A DNA stretch of 64,000 nt from Buchnera aphidicola (Takecallis taiwana) (GTDB lineage Bacteria > Pseudomonadota > Gammaproteobacteria > Enterobacterales > Enterobacteriaceae): positions 226,890 through 290,889 of the forward strand of contig NZ_CP134979.1 in NCBI RefSeq assembly GCF_039355125.1, in the 5' to 3' direction. Every line of letters starts with the position of its first letter. Position 1 is the stretch's first letter. Positions 60,966 to 64,000 of the stretch are shown here, one piece after another. Below the pieces are notes generated by a model. That model did no database searches. It was given only the letters and a program-made list of their open reading frames with translations, and was not told where the DNA came from. The translations under genes were made by a program, and so were the position numbers.

Positions 60966-61361
60966 TTATATTTTTTTTAGTAATTGTACAATTTTCATAC
61001 CTTGTATTAAAGAATTATCGTTATAAAAAATAATAACTGGTATTTTACGTAACTGCATTATTTGACATAACACACGTCGGATATAACCGGATGCTTTTTG
61101 TAAAATATGCAATATATCATCGTTTATATTCTTATGAACGATTTTTTTTTTTAATAAAATAGAATTTTCCATATAACTAATAAAAATCTTTGCACATGAT
61201 AAATCACGCGACATTTTTACCATCGATACTGTAATAAATGCATTTATTCTTGGATCCCTAAATTGATTTTGTAAAATATTTGATATTGCTTTTTTTAATT
61301 CTTCTGCTATACGCATAGAACGATAAGAATGTTTTTGATACTTATTATGTAATAATTTCAT
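60966..61361 (-). CDS. rbfA: Ribosome-binding factor A
   Basis: Late 30S assembly factor that processes the 16S rRNA 5' end region. It has 131 residues (E. coli 133). The KH-type core with RMAEELKKAISNILQ-like N-terminal helix (here RIAEELKKAISNILQ), DPRINAFITVSMVKMSRDL, and LRKIPVIIFYND are recognisable. ATG 61361 lies 12 nt after the infB stop, so it is probably translationally coupled with infB. Confidence 0.95.
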   Translation of the reverse strand: MKLLHNKYQKHSYRSMRIAEELKKAISNILQNQFRDPRINAFITVSMVKMSRDLSCAKIFISYMENSILLKKKIVHKNINDDILHILQKASGYIRRVLCQIMQLRKIPVIIFYNDNSLIQGMKIVQLLKKI

Positions 61362-61373
61362 ATATTAATACAT

Positions 61374-63920
61374 CTATGATATATTTTGTGAATTTGAATG
61401 TTTAATTTCAATTGTCTTAAATGATTCTATTATATCTCCAATACAAATATCATTATAATCTTTTATTCCAATTCCACATTCTTTACCAATACCAACTGAT
61501 TTAACATCCTCCTTAAAACGTCTTAAGGATTCTAATTCGCCTTTATATATTATGGTTTTATTTCTTAATATATGAATAGGATGAATACGTTTAATTATAC
61601 CACTAATTACCATACAACCTGCAATAAAGATAGATTTTGTAGGTTTAAAAATGTCTCTAATTTCAGCTGATCCAATAATTACTGTTTTATATTGTGGAGC
61701 TATCATACCTGAAACAATTAATTTAACATCATCAATTAAATGATATATTACAGAATAATAACGAGCATCGATATTATTTATTTTTATTGCACGTTTAGCT
61801 AATACATTTGGAGTAACATTAAAACCAATAATCATCGCCTGTGTTGCTACTGCAAATGCAACATCAGTTTCAGTAATATTACCAACATTAGCACTAATAA
61901 TCTTAATACAAACATATTGATTAGATAAATTTTGTATAACATGTGTGATTGCTTCTAATGATCCTTTAACATCAGATTTTAAAATTAAATTTAATATAGA
62001 ATTTTTATTTTTATTTAAATTGTTAAACATATGGTGTACATCTATCGGTGGAATATTAGCTATTTTTTGTTTTTGTAACTGATTTTTTCGATATAATACG
62101 ATTTCACGAGCTTGTTTTTCATGTTGCACGACATATACAATATCTCCACTAGAAGGTATACCAGATAATCCTAAAACTTCTACAGGAATTGATGGACCGG
62201 CATCTTGTACTGAACAACCAAAAGGATCTTTCATGGAACGAACTTTTCCATAATATATACCACATAGTATACTATGACCTTGTTGTAATTTCCCCTCACG
62301 AATTAATATAGTTGCTATTGGACCACGATATTTATCAAGACGAGCTTCAAGTATGACACCATTAGCCATACCATCTACTCTAGCAGAAAGTTCTAAGATT
62401 TCAGCTTGTAATAATATCGCTTGTAATAATTCATCTACTCCTTGTCCAGTAACAGCAGAAATATTAATAAAAATTACTTCACCACCCCATTCTTCCGCCA
62501 TAATATCAAACTTTAATAGTTCTTTTTTAATGCTTTCAGGATCTGCTTCTAGTTTATCAATTTTATTTATTGCTACTAATATTGGAACACCAGCTGATTT
62601 TGCATGTTGAATCGCTTCTATAGTTTGAGGTTTTACACCGTCATCAGCTGCAACAACTAAAACTACAATATCAGTTACTTGCGCTCCGCGAGCACGCATT
62701 GCTGTAAATGCAGCATGTCCGGGTGTATCTAAGAAAGTAATGAGCCCACCTTGTGTTTTTACACAATAAGCACCAATATGCTGAGTAATTCCACCAGATT
62801 CATGAAGTGCAACCTTTGTAGAACGAATATAATCTAATAAAGATGTTTTACCATGATCTACATGACCCATTATTGTAACTACAGGAGGCCTATTTTTCTT
62901 TAAGAATTTATGATTTAAATTGATACTTTCTTGTAACATTAATGTTTCTGAATTATTTTTTTGTTTTAAAACTGCTTCATGACCCATTTCTTCGATTATT
63001 AATTGCGCTGTTTCCTGATCAATAATCTGGTTTTCTGTAACTACATTACCCATACTCAAAATTTTTTCAATTAATTGTACAGTTTTAATAGACAATTTAT
63101 TTGCTAATTCAAGTATAGAAATGGTGTTATTAATGACAATTTTTTTTAATATATGTTTGTTTGGTTTGACAAAACCTTGACGTAATAAACGATATTGTTG
63201 ATTTTTTAAAATATTTTTATCATTATTATAGCTAGAAATATGATTTTTATTATTTATTTTTTCTTTTTTATTATCAATATTAATATTTTCTTCAACAATA
63301 TTATGTACAGCATCTAATTCATTCAAATTAACAATTTTTTTTAAATGATTTCCAGAAGATAACTTTTTATTCATAATTCTATTTGATGAGGTAATTTTAT
63401 TTTTTTTTACAGTATTGATAGTATTTTTTTTGTAATGTGTAGTATGTTTTACACTAATATTGTTTTTTGCAACAGTCGTATTAGATGCGTTAGTAAAATT
63501 ATTATTTTTATTACTAAGATTTACTTTTAAATGGATATTGTTATTAATAGAATTATTTTCATGAAATAATGCCGGTTTTTTATTATGAGATTTATTTAAT
63601 GATTCAGAGTATATTTCATGATCTACTTGGTGAACAGTATCAGGAGTAATATTTACCATCCGTTCTCTAGTATGTAAGGTATTGTATTCTTTAATATTTT
63701 GTATATCATGTAAAACATTCTGTCTATTATTTTTTTTACGTAAAATACGTAATGATAACTCATTTTTTGAAGATAAATAATGTAACAATAATTTTTTTTC
63801 TTGTACAGTTACGTAATCATTTTTATTTTTTATAATACCAATATTAGAAAAATTTTTTATTAATTCAGAAATCGTGATATTCATTTCATATGATAAAGCT
63901 TGTAACGTCATATTATTCAT
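61374..63920 (-). CDS. infB: Translation initiation factor IF-2
   Basis: GTPase that brings initiator tRNA to the 30S subunit. It has 848 residues (E. coli 890). The N-terminal IF2_N segment (about 1-50) is kept; residues about 85-270 form a low-complexity linker rich in Asn, Lys, His and Ser in place of the Glu/Arg/Ala-rich region of E. coli. A second IF2_N-like segment (about 278-325) precedes the G domain with [12 protein letters not shown] (about 358-369), DTPGHAAF and NKID, then the C-terminal domains, which are well conserved. ATG 63920 is preceded by AAGGA at 5 nt and aligns with E. coli MTDVTIKTL; the frame stays open 16 codons further. The 80 nt to the window edge hold no visible nusA end. 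Confidence 0.97.
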   Translation of the reverse strand: MNNMTLQALSYEMNITISELIKNFSNIGIIKNKNDYVTVQEKKLLLHYLSSKNELSLRILRKKNNRQNVLHDIQNIKEYNTLHTRERMVNITPDTVHQVDHEIYSESLNKSHNKKPALFHENNSINNNIHLKVNLSNKNNNFTNASNTTVAKNNISVKHTTHYKKNTINTVKKNKITSSNRIMNKKLSSGNHLKKIVNLNELDAVHNIVEENINIDNKKEKINNKNHISSYNNDKNILKNQQYRLLRQGFVKPNKHILKKIVINNTISILELANKLSIKTVQLIEKILSMGNVVTENQIIDQETAQLIIEEMGHEAVLKQKNNSETLMLQESINLNHKFLKKNRPPVVTIMGHVDHGKTSLLDYIRSTKVALHESGGITQHIGAYCVKTQGGLITFLDTPGHAAFTAMRARGAQVTDIVVLVVAADDGVKPQTIEAIQHAKSAGVPILVAINKIDKLEADPESIKKELLKFDIMAEEWGGEVIFINISAVTGQGVDELLQAILLQAEILELSARVDGMANGVILEARLDKYRGPIATILIREGKLQQGHSILCGIYYGKVRSMKDPFGCSVQDAGPSIPVEVLGLSGIPSSGDIVYVVQHEKQAREIVLYRKNQLQKQKIANIPPIDVHHMFNNLNKNKNSILNLILKSDVKGSLEAITHVIQNLSNQYVCIKIISANVGNITETDVAFAVATQAMIIGFNVTPNVLAKRAIKINNIDARYYSVIYHLIDDVKLIVSGMIAPQYKTVIIGSAEIRDIFKPTKSIFIAGCMVISGIIKRIHPIHILRNKTIIYKGELESLRRFKEDVKSVGIGKECGIGIKDYNDICIGDIIESFKTIEIKHSNSQNIS

Positions 63921-64000
63921 ATTATTCCTTATAATGTACATCAAATTTGTATCACAATAATATAACATAAGATATCATGATTAACAAAAGTATGTTATTA

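Overview
The window is chromosomal sequence from a highly reduced, very A+T-rich gammaproteobacterial endosymbiont, almost certainly a Buchnera aphidicola lineage (aphid primary symbiont). Every protein is a recognisable Enterobacteriaceae ortholog, spacers are nearly pure A/T, most proteins are slightly shorter than in E. coli, and the gene strings (sucAB-gpmA-pfkA, rpsA-cmk-aroA-serC-serS, znuBC-pykA-zwf, rpmF-fabD-fabG-acpP-tmk-holB-tatD-ptsG, rpsO-pnp) follow the E. coli/Buchnera plan with many genes removed. There are no insertion sequences, phage genes, CRISPR arrays, restriction systems or foreign-looking islands. I did not find a new biological system.

Layout. 1-10.5 kb: an N-terminally truncated mfd running off the left edge, then gapA, fldA, a NIF3-family gene, sucA-sucB, gpmA and pfkA. 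10.5-17.6 kb, minus strand: tpiA, rpsA, cmk, aroA, serC, serS. 17.8-28.8 kb: trxB, infA, aspS (plus); znuB, znuC, pykA (minus); zwf, htpX, yoaE, tsaB (plus). 28.8-35.5 kb, minus: a complete leuABCD operon directly downstream of minCDE. 35.6-38.8 kb: rsmC (apparently starting at ATA), three tRNA genes (Leu-UAA, Cys-GCA, Ser-UGA) and murJ. 39.5-46.7 kb, plus: rluC, rpmF, the fatty-acid remnant fabD-fabG-acpP, tmk, holB, tatD and ptsG. 46.7-53.4 kb, minus: a strongly diverged OmpF-like porin, asnS, trhO, valS. 54.1-64 kb: argF and ridA (plus), then the RNA and translation cluster deaD, pnp, rpsO, truB, rbfA, infB (minus).

Metabolic picture. PtsG imports glucose; PfkA, TpiA, GapA, GpmA and PykA cover much of glycolysis, with Zwf feeding the pentose phosphate route and SucAB giving 2-oxoglutarate dehydrogenase. 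AroA, SerC, LeuABCD and ArgF belong to amino-acid synthesis, the nutritional role of this symbiont. The rest is core translation, RNA turnover, division-site placement (MinCDE) and a minimal envelope set.

Points worth attention: a 65-codon in-frame 5' extension of rsmC with a good ribosome site but only an ATA start; leuABCD in the chromosome between tsaB and minE (usually plasmid-borne in Buchnera); loss at this locus of the whole flg region and rne between murJ and rluC (742 nt of spacer remains); an Mfd without its UvrB-like N-terminal half; a YoaE lacking its C-terminal CorC/HlyC domain; and UUG starts for tpiA, leuD and pnp. Several starts were moved from the longest open frame to the codon supported by a ribosome site and alignment to E. 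coli proteins recalled from memory; no search was run.
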